A DNA stretch of 64,000 nucleotides from Nannochloropsis salina CCMP1776 (GCA_004565275.1 SDOX01000016.1:443-64442); one strand, 5' to 3'; shown: positions 1-15,601, counted from the first letter of the stretch. Translations and numbers: made by a program. Notes: generated by a model from the sequence alone, not told the origin.

Positions 1-173
1 CTAACCCTAACCCTAACCCTAACCCTAACCCTAACCCTAACCCTAACCCTAACCCTAACCCTAACCCTAACCCTAACCCTAACCCTAACCCTAACCCTAA
101 CCCTAACCCTAACCCTAACCCTAACCCTAACCCTAACCCTAACCCTAACCCTAACCCTAACCCTAACCCTAAC
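1..173. repeat. telomere tract (CCCTAA)n
   Basis: About 29 uninterrupted copies of CCCTAA read 5' to 3' on the plus strand, so the chromosome end lies to the left and the G-rich strand is TTAGGG. The array is perfect to about position 173 and ends abruptly in unique sequence. This fixes the window as a chromosome tip. Confidence 0.98.
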
Positions 174-506
174 AGGGCGATTCTCTGTTATTTGGAAAGT
201 GGTATTAGGGGAACCCAGTTATTATTTAATTAATGAACCTTCTCTAAATCTCATTTGCGCGCTTTGCATTTGGATGCACCTTCGCTTTCAGTGCTAGGCG
301 TGGACATTCTTGAGGAGCTGCGAGCTGTATGCTTGCTAACATAAGGTAGGCAACGCAAAAAGAATGGAGGAAAAGATGCATTCTCGCAAAATTGAACAAT
401 GTCTCGTGGCTAGACTTCAATAGGGCGATTCTCTGTTATTTGGAGAGTGGTATTAGGGGAAACCAGTTATTATTTAATTAATGAACCTTCTCTAAATCTC
501 ATCTGC
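174..506. repeat. subtelomeric ~85-bp direct duplicate abutting telomere
   Basis: The block at about 174-258, directly after the telomere tract, recurs at about 422-506 with only a few mismatches (shared start AGGGCGATTCTCTGTTATTT). The copies are 248 bp apart and the spacer is unrelated. No coding potential is seen. The first copy touches the last telomere unit and begins with AGGG, so a telomere-repeat-sized homology may mark the junction. Confidence 0.85.
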
Positions 507-1260
507 ATGCCCTCAAGTCTATCCTGAGACACATTTTTAATTGCCTCCTGATGAGCCTTTTGTGCTTGTAATCTGGACAAAGGGGATGGTAAGAACCACT
601 CGATATACCCTGCTGACATAAGAGTTCTTAAGGCAAGCAGTTCTTACACGATGGTAACTCACAGATTCAAGCGAACGAAATTATATTGATTTCAAAGACA
701 AATCTGGATCGAAAGGTGTGTCGATGTACAATGATTGTGAATTTTCGTCAAGGTAAGGATGTCCTCACTTACTCTTCCCAGCTCTTCGATTTTAAAGGTG
801 TATTGAGGAATTCACGACTCCTTAACGCGAAAATAAGATTCGATTTGCCGGACTTTCTCCGAGCTCGGGACAATCTGGAAGAGATTCGATAGCATCTGTA
901 TTCAATTCAACTCGCCGAGAGTCTCAAAATTTTGGGAGGGACTGAAACGGGTCTCTTTGACTGACTTTTTGCTCCCCGCAGGCACACAGCGGCTGGGAGG
1001 GAAGTAAGGTTGCGTATAATGTTTGCGTACTTTGATTGATTCTTTAAATTCTAAAATACTTGGGGCTGAAAGCAAAAACTATCACGGATACGGGCTCGAT
1101 AAACTCACATGAGGACAATAGTAATGATAGAAATGATCGCAAAAGTGGTGAAAGGGAAGTAAGGATGCGTTTAATGCCGTCTATACCCATGCAACTCTCG
1201 GAGGCTCTCCCATACGATATCATAGGAGGTACCCTTGTAGTATTTATACTTTCCTTGTCT
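507..1260. other. subtelomeric spacer, no gene seen
   Basis: Only short isolated ORFs with no splice-site support. Two short similar blocks (near 1000 and 1160, sharing GGGAAGTAAGG followed by TGCGT-like sequence) suggest decayed duplications. I see no gene or recognisable element. Confidence 0.5.
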
Positions 1261-1544
1261 CCTGAAGCACATTTTTCTTAAAGCTCCCTCCGCAGGGATA
1301 TAATTCGGGGAATACGGTCCTCAGTACTCGCGTGTAGGTGAGAAGTGATGAATTCCAAAGATTGGGGCTAGACGGCGACCTTCACGACTTTTCCTGGGAA
1401 AGCAAATTTTCTGTGTAGTGGATGAAGCGTGTCTACTGAAGCACATTTTTTTTAGAGCTCTCTCCGCAGGGATAATAATTTGGGGAATACGGTCCTCAGT
1501 ACGCGCGTGTAGGTGCATGAAGTGATGAATTCCAAAGATTGGGG

Positions 1545-6040
<4,496 letters not shown>

Positions 6041-6042
6041 GG

Positions 6043-6408
6043 GGGACATAGCCGTTGCAAGAGGCGCCCATGTTCATGGGTGGTGGCTTGGGCACACGAA
6101 ATCCCCGCGGGGAGTCGATTTGCATGTGTGAATGTGAACGAAATTCCTCCTTTAAGTAGTACAGTACCATTCATATACAAACATTTCTTTCAATCCTCTA
6201 GGCAGCAGGCGTCGCTTCCGTCCATGTGGGACATAGCCGTTGCAAGAGGCGCCCATGTTCATGGGTGGTGGCTTGGGCACACGAAATCCCCGCGGGGAGT
6301 CGATTTGCATATGTGTGTGTGAACGAAATTCCTCCTTCAAGTAGTACAGTACCATTCATACACAAACATTTCTTTCAATCCTCTAGGCAGCAGGCGTCGC
6401 TTCCGTCC
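6043..6408. repeat. 185-bp tandem duplication with CCCCGCGGGG palindromes
   Basis: A block starting GACATAGCCGTTGCAAGAGG at about 6045 is repeated head-to-tail with a 185-bp offset (about 6043-6223 and 6228-6408), nearly identical, differing mainly by small indels near ATGTGTGTG. Each copy contains the perfect 10-bp palindrome CCCCGCGGGG. ORFs on both strands through it are short and mirrored between copies, so I do not call a gene. Confidence 0.85.
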
Positions 6409-6419
6409 CGTGCGTTACG

Positions 6420-8300
6420 AGCCTTCCGCGCCAAATAATCTAGCGTTCGAACTTCATAACGAGACCGTGGCGCCCCCGACCGTTAGCGAGTCAGCCGTTT
6501 AAGCAACCGGCTGGGGCTTGGTGTCCATCTGCCTGCGCTATGGCGTACCATTCCCATGGAAAAGGCATATAATAATGAAATGAAGATGAGTATGGATAGT
6601 ATTTTTGAGTTACTCAGTAATCCACGTTTGAGGTACTCAGTAATCCTGACGTAGGGCGCGAAGAAGTCGTCGGCTTACGGCCTCATTTACCCATCACGAG
6701 CCCTCACCGAAGGACAAAAATGCACACGCTATTCTGGCCTTATCAACTAAATTTTAGTCAGTACATGAAAATAGTGTCCAAATTTTGTAGTAGAAGGCTG
6801 TGACAAGGTTCCCTGAGGCTTTCTTGGTATGACGCCGGTGAGAGTCAAGCAAACCGTAGCGTCGTGTATGCTGTCAGACAAGCGTAGTGATCCTAGAAAA
6901 GTGCTCTTTCCATGCATTTTTTCTGTACTGGTAATATTTTGACATTAGAATTCGATCACAACTGCCCTTATAATTACCATAGGCTGTACAAAACTGGAAC
7001 AACCACAGCAATATGGCTGCTAAGTCCTCTACCACGGCGTCCAGTCCTTCCAGCATTAAGCAATGTGGTTGATGAGGAAAAAGAACACATGACTGAGAGA
7101 ATGATATTTTTTCTTGCTACGGAGAGCAGCAACGACAGAATGAAAGATAGAGGGGCTGAGCAAGGGAGGGAGCGAATTGGGAGAGGAGGAGGAAGGTATT
7201 AGAAAAGCTGAGCGGCTCATGCATTGATGGTCGCTGTTTTACCTCACAAGCTGGAATATCGGAAGTAGAAAGCTGTGGAAAAGATATCGGTAACAAAACT
7301 GATGGATTCAGATGGATAGATTAGAAGTAAGAGGGATAAAAACAGGTGATACGGGTACGTGTCCTCATATGTCATATTTTTGGGAGGATGGCTCATGACG
7401 TCGCATTGCTTCATGCATGCTGATTTTCAACCATTTTTTCTTATGGTTTTTTGGCTCCACTGATATCCCCGATGTGTATTCTCGCTCATTCTGGATTCCT
7501 GTCGCTGTCACACTTCCAGCGCAATCACGGGACCAACCATGTGGGTGCGAGGGTGGGGACTCGTTGGTCCGACACCCACTGGAGCGTATAGAGGATGAAG
7601 GTTGCCTCTGACTATCACACAAACAACGCTGCCAAACGAAGGTGTGGGGCTATGTCGCGGGGTGACGGAGATAGGCATGGTCATACACATGGGGCTATCG
7701 CACCCTCACATCAATCTTGGCGGTACGAGACATCAATAACCCTGCCCCTGGGATCCTTTACGCGGCCCATTGTCTATAGATGGTCCACACAAGAGGGTGA
7801 AGCCTAACCAGCTCTCTGAAGGAACGCCTACGGTCTTTGAGGTGATCACAAAGAAGAAAAAGGATACAAGGGAGGCATCCTCGTCGTTCAGAGAAGAGAC
7901 CAACAGCGATTAACGCAGTAAGAGCCAGCCATCCGTCGCATGTCCTCCTTTCTTTTCTGTTTCCAACCGCTTTCCCGCCTGCTTGCCTCCTTCACCGTAG
8001 CCTTCCACCCCATGACACGCTCCCTCCATATTCTCCCTGCTTCTCCCATCCAAGCATGCTCCCTTTCCTTTCTCCCCCAGGCTTCCACACTATCCTTCCC
8101 CCACCTGCCCCCTCGACACGTGTCATTTCTTCGGGGCGGGAGGACCGGAAGGTCGACGCAGGGGACCGAGTCGGGGGATGGAAGTCTCAGCCGTGACCCT
8201 CCTCATCTTTGTTCGTATTTACATCCCTTCGCCCTAGACCCCCTCCTTCATTCCCTCACTCACTTCCTCCTTCCACCCGCTTGCCGTGGTGGTCAGGTCG
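6420..8300. other. gene-poor subtelomeric stretch
   Basis: Scattered ORFs of 60-130 codons, no domain, no consistent splice pairs. From about 7930 the sequence becomes pyrimidine-rich on the plus strand, resembling intronic or UTR DNA of this genome. I see no supportable gene. Confidence 0.4.
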
Positions 8301-8303
8301 TAC

Positions 8304-8401
8304 TTAAAGCAAGGATAATCTGCGTCTTTTAATGCCTTCCGGATCGTGTAAAAATCCTCCTCCTTGTCCAGAAATTGCGACCCGTTTTTGCTCAAAATCA
8401 C
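8304..8401 (-). CDS. isolated exon, possibly YebC/TACO1-like
   Basis: A minus-strand segment between an acceptor (CCTACCCAG) and a possible donor (GTACGA) reads FLDKEEDFYTIRKALKDADY. Acidic-F-x-x-(I/V)-R-x-A-L resembles domain III of YebC/TACO1 translational activators, but only this exon is visible and neighbours that would complete such a protein were not found. It lies just beyond the inverted Nudix exons and may belong to the sequence next to the left breakpoint. Function not established. Confidence 0.3.
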
Positions 8402-8599
8402 CTGGGTAGGTCAGGGTGGGAAGGGAACATGGAAGAGGGAGCGGCAGGAGGGAGGGGGGAAAAGAGGGAAGAAGAATGTGATTAAGGGGGGGGTGTAAGG
8501 AAGGAGGAAGAGATGTAAGGCCCCAGGGCCTTCGGGTCCGATCATCCCGTGGCCCTCCCTTCTCTTCCTCCTCCCCGCCCACCTGCTGTCGTCTTCCAC

Positions 8600-9222
8600 C
8601 TCCAGGCGCGTCAGGAAGAAGAGGTCGCACTTCCCGATGGCGAAAGCGTGGGCATGACGGAAGGCGATCAGGTGCTTGAAGCGCGCCGATACCCCCGTCT
8701 CCTCCTTCACCTGAGAGGGAGGCAGGGAGGCGAGGAAGGACGGCAAGGTAGGAGGGAGGGGGGGAGAGGAGTGGGGGGTGTTAGTGTACCCCAGAGAGGT
8801 TGAGATTCACTCCGCAGAAAGGCTGGTTTTTGGAGGAAAGGGGTGGGTCGAATGTGGGGAGAGAGGAGAGAGAGGAGGAGGGAGGGACAGGGGGGGGAAA
8901 GCAGTGAAAGAGGAGGTGCACCTCGCGCTCGGTGCCCGCGCCATTATCTTCCCCGAGGTCAAGGAGTCCGGTGGGCACCTGGGAGGAAGAGAGACAGGAA
9001 AAGGGACGATGGGAGGGAGGACAAAGCGCTGGAAACGTTCGGACGTGGAGGGAAAGAGGCGGGCACGCCGACGTAAGGGTAAGAGCTGGGACCTGTACGC
9101 TCTCTCGCAGCTTGGTGGACGGGAAGCTACGCCAGAGCTACACGCCCCTTCCTCCCTCCCTCCCTAACTCCCACCCTCCCGACCTACCTTCCAGACGCCT
9201 GGGGCCGTGTGTGCGAGGAGTC
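8600..9222 (-). CDS. Nudix hydrolase, catalytic half (minus-strand exons)
   Basis: Three minus-strand exons join in phase: 9222-9188 (ending GVWK; its 5' limit is uncertain), 8978-8922 (VPTGLLDLGED..TERE) and 8710-8600 (VKEETGVSARFKHLIAFRHA, then GKCDLFF and TRLE). Together they give the Nudix box in the G-x5-E-x7-REVxEETG pattern, partly altered (GLLDLGED...EREVKEETG), of the NUDT6/plant NUDX8 type, which hydrolyses nucleotide-linked diphosphates. The part that should follow TRLE (PCPHQIAACDWVPL) is not downstream on this strand; it lies on the plus strand at 9392. The N-terminal domain of the family was not found. See findings: the gene appears broken by an inversion or by an assembly inversion. 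Confidence 0.65.
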
Positions 9223-9391
9223 CTAGAGGCCTCTCCGGCGTCGGTAGTGAGAACATTTCTCCCCGTGCGCTCAGTCATCGTACTCCTCGCCCTGCCGGTG
9301 TGGCAGGGAGGTGGTCCTTTGTCAAAGCGTCTCGTGAAGGACTGCCCGCACATTCTCCCTTAACGTGTGCTCCCCCCCCCCCAGTCTCCAG

Positions 9392-10093
9392 CCCTGCCCC
9401 CACCAGATTGCCGCCTGCGACTGGGTGCCCCTCTCCCTCTTCCTCTCCCACGCCCCGTTCCTCGCTTTCCCCCTCCATGCCTGCGTCAACGCCCTGTGCC
9501 GCTATGCCTTATCGGAGAACGAGGGTAAGGCGAGGTCTGTGACGGCGATAATGGGCACGCAATTAGACTAACCCTAACCCTAACTCTAACCCTAACTCTA
9601 ACCTTCCCTCCCTTCCTCCCTCCTCCCCTTCCTAATCGCAGGACGCCGACTACTTTGCCCTCCTGGGCATGCACAGACCGGACTACCGCAGATTTATCTC
9701 GGGGCCAAAGGGCTCGGGCTCATATTCCACAAGGTACGAGGGAGGGAGGAATGGAGCGGGGGAGGGCGGGAGGAAGGGAGGGAGGAGAAGAAGACGTGTA
9801 GAAAAAGACGTGCTTTTTAAAAATTAAAAAAACTTGCGCTCAATCCCGTCTCCCTCGATGGTTCCCTTCCATTTAATGACCCCCTTTCACTTCTTCCTCC
9901 CTTTCTTCCCCCCTCCTCCCCTCCCTGCCACTTCCCCTCCCAGGACCCTAACGCCACTGCAGCTTGGAATGCCGTGTTGAAGAGTTGGAAGGAATGGATC
10001 TTCTTCCCTCCCCACATTACCCCGCCCGGCGTCCACCCATCCGACGATGGTAAGGAGGAAAGGGAGGGGAGGAGAGAGGAAGGAAGGGAATGA
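9392..10093 (+). CDS. Nudix hydrolase, C-terminal half (plus-strand exons)
   Basis: Exon 9392-9524 (acceptor after a poly-C tract) starts PCPHQIAACDWVPLSLFLSH, matching the segment that follows the Nudix fold in NUDT6/NUDX8 proteins (family pattern EIAACxWMPLxxF). It joins in phase to 9642-9733 (GLPQIYLGAKGLGLIFHK, typical position of the family's C-terminal tail) and possibly to 9944-10093 (to TGA at 10091). The catalytic half is on the minus strand immediately to the left. Phase of exon 8710-8600 on the minus strand matches 9392 exactly. The intron at 9525-9641 contains an interstitial telomere repeat. The last exon is uncertain. Confidence 0.6.
9568..9604. repeat. interstitial telomeric repeat inside an intron
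   Basis: About six units of CTAACC with two CTAACT variants lie 9.5 kb from the chromosome end, in the intron 9525-9641 of the plus-strand Nudix exons. Orientation is the same as the terminal telomere. The mixed variants indicate it is no longer maintained by telomerase. Confidence 0.9.
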
Positions 10094-10869
10094 ATCGATG
10101 GAGGGAAAGCGGGAAAAAGTAGAGGAAAGCAGGCGGCCCACGATAGTACTACGCTGATGTACGATGGGGGATGGATGTTCAATGACCAAAGTGCCCGAGA
10201 AGTTAATGTCCTACATGTGACAAAAAACAATTACTTCGCAGCACCGCTTTTTTGTTTCTTCTCCTCGGAGTCCTTCTCATTCAAATGATAATTGCTCACT
10301 GAGGCTTACTGGAGATTTTATTCTTAGTAATAAGTGTCAGGCTTCTTACTTAGGGGGCCTCTTTGCTACCCTCACCAGCGCCCGAGCATCATGCCCGTTC
10401 AAAAGCATTGTGCCCGTTCAGTTCCGCACTGAGCTGTACGGTAGGGTTCGGGACAGGGTTAAGTTCCAATATGGAGCTAACCAGGGGAATGATAGGCGAT
10501 TATTCTGGTTCTATCATGCGCATTCTCCGACGGATGCCGTCCTGACGAGATTATTGCAGAAAGAAAAAGCACATTACAACGAAATCAGATCGTGACCCCA
10601 CGGCCCCTGGCAACAGATCGGATCGAGCCCAAAAGAAATGATTGAGCCGTTGCGCGATAAGGAACGAGTGCGTGGTAGTGCACTTTTCAAGCCACGCACG
10701 TGATATTGTACCTCCTGCTCTGGGCTCTAGACTGATGTGGCTACAATTTTAAGTCAGTCTTGTGTGGAAATAGCGTATAATCTGTGCCCTGGAATCCTTC
10801 AACTCTCTTCTCTCTACGGCTCAACATTCAACTTGCTCTCATGCACGTAGGCGCGCCCGAAGAACAAGC
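10094..10869. other. intergenic region upstream of the GPR155-like gene
   Basis: No supported exon. Short ORFs at 10363-10595 lack splice or start support. Contains the presumed promoter of the gene starting at 10870. Confidence 0.4.
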
Positions 10870-13800
10870 ATGGGGACCTCGTCAGCGTCTCCTGCGCGTA
10901 TAATGACGGATCCCATGTTTGGTGACATGTCACCAGACACGTTGTTATTAAAATTTTTACCAACGGTGGGCATGATGACGATAAGCCTTCTTCTCGGGTA
11001 AGGTACATCGTTAGCGAGATCACTACGTACTTCTGTTGTTCTTCAAATGGGGATGTTGCTGGACATCATTTAATGCACATCCGTCTCCATTGGATTTTAT
11101 TACCACTTGTTCACTTTTTGCACGAATTTCTCGTCAATTTTGTATAGATACGTAAGTGTCCGCTGCGGCCTAATTTCACCGGTGGAGATAGGTGGAATAA
11201 ATAAGCTCCTCGGTTGCTTCGCCTTGCCCGCTCTGCTCTTTTTAAATTTATCGACCACGGATCTATATAGTATTCAGTGGTCTTTCGTGGGAGGGATGGC
11301 ATCAGCGAAATTAGTGGTTTTCGTCCTTGTTGTAGGGCTGACCTACATGAGCGAGAAGAAAGGGCGTGGTCTTTCTAACGGAAGGGGGATGGTTGAAGCT
11401 GGCTTACGAGGTAGGTATTGCTCGAAGACCTGCGGTCATGCATACCATCCCACTTTTTGAGTGTCTTGGATGGGGCTCAATAGCTTGGCTTTTTACGCAC
11501 CTTATCCCCTATTCATCCACTCCCTTACTCGGGTGTCCTAGGTATCATGGCGACTCAGAGCAACGATTTCGCCTTTGGCATCCCGGTCTCTATGGCACTT
11601 TACAGCAGTACTCATCCAGAATATGTCGCGTACATCTATCTACTGGCTCCTATATCCCTCGTACGTCATTGAATATCCTCAGACGGTATCCCTCGTACGT
11701 CACAGAGTATTCTCAGACGGCCCGTTCCTTGCTGATAGTGTTGCGCTTGACCGGCCCCGTCCGCTTCCATGCTCTTTCCGTCCTCACGCAGGTTCTCCTG
11801 AATCCGATCGCCTTTACGCTGTGCGAGCTGGGCCTTGTCAAAGAAATAGCAGAGCGCATTCGGACATCGTCGTCTCTGTCCCTGTCATGCTCCACACCCT
11901 CATCAGTGGCCCTGAGTGTGCCCGATGACAGGGAATTGCTCGCTGCCCCTCCCACCTCCCCGCTCTACCTCCCCCCCCCTCTCTTTCTCAAGGTTTTGCG
12001 ACAAGTCGTATTGAATCCCATTCTCCTCTGCACCTTTCTCGGCCTTGTCACCTCCCTGTCTCTCCACCGGTACCGCCAGCCGTACTTGCCCCCCTTCATC
12101 GAGATGACTCTGCAGCAGTGGGGAGTGGTCTTCCCGGCCGCCGCATTGTTCGTCATGGGCGGCAACATGCACGGTAGGGGTAGCTTAAAGGATGACAAAG
12201 CCTATCTTTTCATGGTGAGCCGGAGTGGGGACAGGAAGAGCGTGGAAGGGCGAGGAGAGGAGGGGTGGGAGGAGGCTGAGTGGCTTGTGTTGTTTTCTCG
12301 CTGGCCGGCGCTACCTGACTCCCTTCGATGTTCCCCTACATTTCCCCTCCCTGCATTTTGCTCTCAGATTGTCCTGGTTCTGGCCGGCAAGATCCTCGTT
12401 CTCCCCTTTTTAGCCTTCTTCCTCGTCTTTGTCATGGGGGGCGATGCCGACCTGGCAACTTTCGCCTTCCTCGTTGGCGCTTTTCCCATCGGTAGGACGG
12501 GTTGAAAGGGTGGAAAGAGGGTTCGGTCGACAAAGTTGAGGCAGAGACGAGGTGAGACCTTGAATGCCTTTCCTTTTGCATTCCTGCAGCGCCGACTGTA
12601 AGTGTCTATGGCCTCCGGTATTGCAAGCCCAACGCACCCGAGCAGGGGGCCGGGGGAGAGGGAGCGCGGAGTTTGGAGGGAGGGAGGGAGGGGCGTGCCT
12701 CCCTTGACTCGTGGCCGCCTGGTCCTACAGTATCATCCACGGACCAAGGTGCGTCCCTCCGAGTATCCCTCCCACCCTTCTCCCGTAGCTTTGGTGTCCT
12801 CTCCCTTTCTTCCCTGGACGCTTTCTGCTGACCTTCACTCTTCGCATTGCCTCCTCTCTCCACCTCCGTCATTTTCACTTCTTTCCACTCCACATTCCTC
12901 CAGCCTCACTCTCGCTGGCCATCGTACTCTCCACCCTGGCCGCCCTGCCCATCCTTCTTCTCTGCGTGCTCTCTCTTCAGATTCAGACCTCTTCCACCTC
13001 CTCCTATCGCCTCTTCCACACCTCCCTCTTCAATCTGCACCTTGTATCCGGTATCGCGAGCGCGTGGACCTCGTTTGCATTCCTCTTCCAAGCATTTCCT
13101 CCATCCTTCCCGCTTCCTATCCTCGCCTCCGCCCGCCTGCCTCCCTCACACTATCCCATACTGGTCCTATCTCTCCTCACTCTTTTTCGAGCGAGCATGG
13201 GTTGCCTCTGCCACTCCTCCCCTCCTTCCGTCTCGCGCACATTCTCCTTCCTTCTCCTCGTCTGCGTTCTGGGTGTTTATCTTCTCAACCCTCTGCTTTG
13301 TTGGAGCGCCGCTCGGATGCTGACAGGGAGGAGAGAGCTCGTGTCGTCCCTCCTGCTCGTCCTCGGTCTCGCGCTGGTACTCGGGGGCGTCGGGGAATTC
13401 CTGCGACACGGAGGGCGGAAGGGCGAGTTCAGGTGCACGCCGACAGGGGGAAGAGAGGGAGGGCGCGGTGGGGAGGTTTTGCTGTTGGTGGTGTGTGGGC
13501 TGTCTACATTGGTGTCCCTCCGGATGGCCTACTGGGGCTCGGAGTGGCCACGGGCGAGGGAGACGGGCCAAAGAGAAGGAGGGCCGGCCGAGGACAGGGT
13601 AGCAGGGGAAGATGAAGGGGAACGGACTGCTCATGGGCATACACTTTCGGAGAGGGACGTGGAAGAAACGGGAGGCGGGTTGGAGGCAGTGCGGGTTTCC
13701 GCTTCGGTAGAGGCCTCTACACCGTCGTCGACGCCCCTCCGCAAGACTCCCAGTCGGCGATCCAAGCTCCTGATCTCCTTTGTGTCGCTCTCCATGTCCA

Positions 13801-14030
13801 TCACCAGCATTCGCAGTATCCTCGACCTCCTCCCTTCCTTCTACTCCTCCTCCGCCTCCTTCCTCTTCCTGGACCTGGCTGTCTTCGCCCTCATTGCCCC
13901 CGTGGTCTGGTGCCTGTACGGGCTCGACAGTGAACTGGTGATATTCCAAGCGCTCCGATGGGGAGGAAGGAGAATGGTCCAGTTTCTCGCTGGATCGAAA
14001 GATGCCTTGTCGGCCTCCAACGCAGCCTGA
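10870..14030 (+). CDS. GPR155/LYCHOS-like PIN-type membrane transporter
   Basis: Seven exons in closed phase: 10870-10997, 11148-11410, 11542-11660, 11792-12214, 12368-12491, 12590-12748 and 12904-14030, about 780 residues. The N-terminal part is an auxin-efflux/PIN-like ten-helix domain: LLKFLPTVGMMTISLLLGY, CGLISPVEIGGINKLLGCFA, then the GPR155 signature TQSNDFAFGIPV...YPEYVAYIYLLAPISL, VLLNPIAFTLCELGL and GAFPIAPTVSVYGL. Human GPR155 is a lysosomal cholesterol sensor for mTORC1; the role here is inferred only from family. The second half keeps several hydrophobic helices but ends after an Arg-rich tail with no visible DEP domain, unlike animal GPR155. The donor after exon 3 sits in a 34-36 bp tandem duplication (about 11650-11720), so two equivalent CTC|GTACGT donors exist. 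Low-complexity loop at about residues 175-215. It converges on the peroxiredoxin gene. Confidence 0.85.
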
Positions 14031-14503
14031 GGACTTCTCCTGATGAAAGTCGTTGGCGGAGGGAACCGGAGGATTCATTAAGCCATTGGGGGCGCGATTT
14101 TGTAAAAAGTGTTTCTATGAGAAATAAATTTTGAAGAAACGTGAGAACCGATAGTATGTTCAGGAATGTTGTTTCACTCTTGGTCCATGTATAGTATTTA
14201 GAGCCCTGGATATTGATGCGAATCGAAAGAGACAAGCAGCGTTTACAGACTAAGCAGACGGTCATCACACAAAGCGGACTGGGATGACAGCCGTATCCCT
14301 AACAGCTACGCCGAGTATGATAGTCCCTTTGTTACACTTCAAAAGGTGATTTAGATCATATATATGTCTCCCATCGCACCTGCAGCGGGGCTCCGGGGAA
14401 GCGTGACGGTGCTCTAGCACCCGCCGTCTCGTCGCTTCTTTTACCATCCATGTAATATCTGAAAGGCTTCCATATTTGCAGACACCCCTCAGCTTACTCT
14501 TCT
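14031..14503. other. convergent intergenic region
   Basis: Lies between the stops of the GPR155-like (+) and peroxiredoxin (-) genes. It holds both 3' UTRs; an AATAAA at about 14122 could serve the plus-strand gene. No gene seen. Confidence 0.4.
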
Positions 14504-15288
14504 TCACTCCAAGTCCTTCAACATCTGCTCCGCGCCACTCACGCCCGTGTACCCCCCTCCTTCCTCCAGGTGCAGCTTCTTGACCGAGCCGTCCTCGACC
14601 AGGGCGGAAAAGCGGCTGAGGCGAAGTCCACCAAAGCCTCCCGTCTCCACGGTCAGACCCACTAGCTTCGCGAAGCTGCAGTCTCCGTCGGCCAAGATGC
14701 TCATCTTATCCCCCGCATCCAAACTCTTCGCCCAGGCGGAAGTCACGAAGCAGTCGTTGCTGGCAATGCAATAGATCGCGTCGACGCCCTGGGAGGGATC
14801 CGTGGTCAGAAGTCTAGTGAACAAGGGGGGCTGGAAGAAGAAAAATGTACAAACGACCCTCTCACAACCGTGTTAATATTCATTACCTTCGCTTTGAAAC
14901 TCTCGTACATCGCCAGGTACTCGGGGGCATGGGTGTTCGTACTGTTGGTAGGTAGCGACAGAAAGTGAGATATGAATCCCCGACTTCTTGCGAGAATAAT
15001 AGAGCATACGGTCTTCCCAAATTCAAACATGAAATATATGACATATCGTCTCTGGTATTCGACGCCGAGTTTTTCTTGCGGTGGAGGAGTTGTCAGATTT
15101 TCGTATCTCATCCGTCTCCCGACTGTTTCTTACCACGTCGGTGTGAAGGCGCCCGGCACGCCAAACAATACCACTTTCTTGCTTTTGAAGAGGTCCGTGC
15201 CCGTGAGATCAGTGGCCTTGCCATCCTTCAGAACTTTGAACGTGATTTTCTCGAGAGGCAGCGTTTGACCTTCTGCAATCTTTGCCAT
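14504..15288 (-). CDS. peroxiredoxin-5 type (atypical 2-Cys/1-Cys) peroxidase
   Basis: Three exons in closed phase: 15288-15134, 14941-14887 and 14788-14504, 164 residues, the normal length for type II/Prx5. It reduces hydrogen peroxide and alkyl hydroperoxides using thioredoxin or glutaredoxin. The peroxidatic motif PGAFTPTC-TNTHAPEYL is present, with Thr three residues before the catalytic Cys; the Cys codon itself is split by intron 1 (TG|T). Other family signatures: AKGVDAIYCIASND, FVTSAWAKSL, ILADGDCSFAKLVGL and the C-terminal GVSGAEQMLKDLE. The start ATG at 15288 (AACCATGGC) begins right at the conserved domain, so this model is cytosolic unless an upstream targeting exon exists. A second Cys lies in IYCIASNDCF. 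Confidence 0.92.
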
Positions 15289-15601
15289 GGTTCGGAATGG
15301 AGTGGACGAATTTGTTCTTACCGAGCAAGGTCTGTCATAATTAATGCGTGCCGATCATAGAAATTACTTCAAAATGGTAAGGGCGTCTTCATAGCACTGT
15401 AGGCGGGTGCCCGAGCCATTATTTGCGGATCGCGCGGTGCTCTTGGACAGCATTTTGGCACCTGCTAGTCTTTTCTTCTACCGCCTGCGACGGCGGAGGA
15501 TCACATTGCATATAGACCATGTGCGCTCAATTCACATTATTCAGCGGCCCTTTCAACGATTACCAACGACATTATATTCCATGCTTGTGAAAATAATCGC
15601 A

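Noticed and set aside
6420-6540. tRNA-like TTCGAAC motif
   Set aside because: No matching D-stem, anticodon loop or acceptor stem could be folded around it.
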